DNA of 40,715 nucleotides from Fimisoma sp964619315 (GTDB lineage Bacteria; Bacillota; Clostridia; Peptostreptococcales; Anaerovoracaceae). The stretch covers positions 1 through 40,715 of the forward strand of contig CAZUEH010000011.1 of NCBI GenBank assembly GCA_964619315.1. Direction: 5' to 3'. Positions 40,535 through 40,715 of the stretch are shown piece by piece; the first letter of the stretch is position 1; each line of letters starts with the position of its first letter. The notes beneath the pieces were generated by a model. That model worked only from the letters and a program-made list of their open reading frames with translations, ran no database searches and was not told the origin of the DNA. Made by a program: the position numbers and the translations under genes.

Positions 40535-40581
40535 TTTTTCTACTCCTTTTCTTACGCAACTTCTGCCAGATTATCTTAAAC

Positions 40582-40590
40582 ATTATATCA
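40582..40590 (-). promoter_or_regulatory. Extended -10 promoter of the tmk operon
   Basis: TGATATAAT on the minus strand is an extended -10 box. The -35 position is T-rich without a good match. Confidence 0.6.
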
Positions 40591-40627
40591 CAACGCCTAA
40601 AAGAAAGAAAGACTTACATTTGGACAT

Positions 40628-40659
40628 AAAAAAAGAGTGACTCCTATGAATCACTCTTT
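40628..40659 (-). terminator. rRNA operon terminator
   Basis: AAAGAGTGA and TCACTCTTT form a nine-base stem, followed by a seven-T run on the minus strand. It lies just past the 5S rRNA 3' end. Confidence 0.85.
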
Positions 40660-40665
40660 TAAAGA

Positions 40666-40715
40666 ACCGGCAACGACCTACTTTCCCAGGCAGCTTCCCA
40701 CCAAGTATAATCGGC
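40666..40715 (-). rRNA. rrf: 5S ribosomal RNA, 3' part
   Basis: The last 50 bases match the conserved 3' end of bacterial 5S rRNA when read on the minus strand: ACTTGGTGGGAAGCTGCCTG and GGGAAAGTAGGTCGTTGCCGG. The gene continues beyond the right edge, presumably with 23S and 16S further upstream. Confidence 0.92.

Overview
The window looks like a low-GC Gram-positive anaerobe of the class Clostridia. This rests on the gene content (long-form HPF, CdaA/CdaR, class III fructose-bisphosphatase, AbrB with a zinc-ribbon tail, an Fe-S aldo/keto reductase, an LtaS-like enzyme), on strong GGAGG-type ribosome-binding sites, and on synteny with the B. subtilis tmk-holB-yaaT-yabB-abrB region. I cannot name the species. 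Most of it is ordinary chromosomal core; no phage or conjugative module is visible.

Layout, left to right. 1-3384: two minus-strand genes, the N-terminal part of an LtaS/sulfatase-family membrane protein (cut by the window edge) and a long-chain acyl-CoA synthetase. 3385-4023: a gene-poor stretch holding a 25-residue membrane toxin gene with an apparent antisense RNA, i.e. a type I toxin-antitoxin locus. 4024-5682: gltX, facing plus. 5737-12819: a minus-strand operon cdaA-cdaR-glmM-glmS-ahcY-ywlG, joining c-di-AMP synthesis to amino-sugar supply for the cell wall. 13015-13537: hpf, preceded by a structured RNA (13607-13778) that I read as the raiA non-coding RNA. 13791-18638: yhaM-cca-recD2-comFC, where the CCA-transferase has a damaged active-site signature. 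18836-19576: nadE, facing plus.

19643-25163 (minus): an FHA-FtsW/RodA fusion protein, a class B penicillin-binding protein and a two-component system, probably one wall-synthesis transcription unit. 25289-26091: a DUF134 regulator and a frameshifted NifX-like metal-cofactor protein. 26248-29028: an APC permease and a divergent Fe-S aldo/keto reductase. 29071-29565: a non-coding stretch containing a 384-bp element with 11-bp terminal inverted repeats and internal repeats. 29566-33186: an aminotransferase and an ornithine-cyclodeaminase-like gene, divergent from a PucR-type regulator with repeated candidate operator boxes between them. 33191-35140: class III fbp. 35299-40534: two linked minus-strand units, [37-aa ORF]-tmk-holB-ricT-trmN6 and [DUF948-like]-abrB-murA. 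The right edge is the 3' end of a 5S rRNA gene, so an rRNA operon continues beyond the window.

The most noteworthy items are the type I toxin-antitoxin locus with long-range 5'-3' RNA complementarity, the raiA-like RNA, the degenerate CCA-transferase, and the MITE-like repeat element. All functional calls come from reading the sequence; no database search was run.
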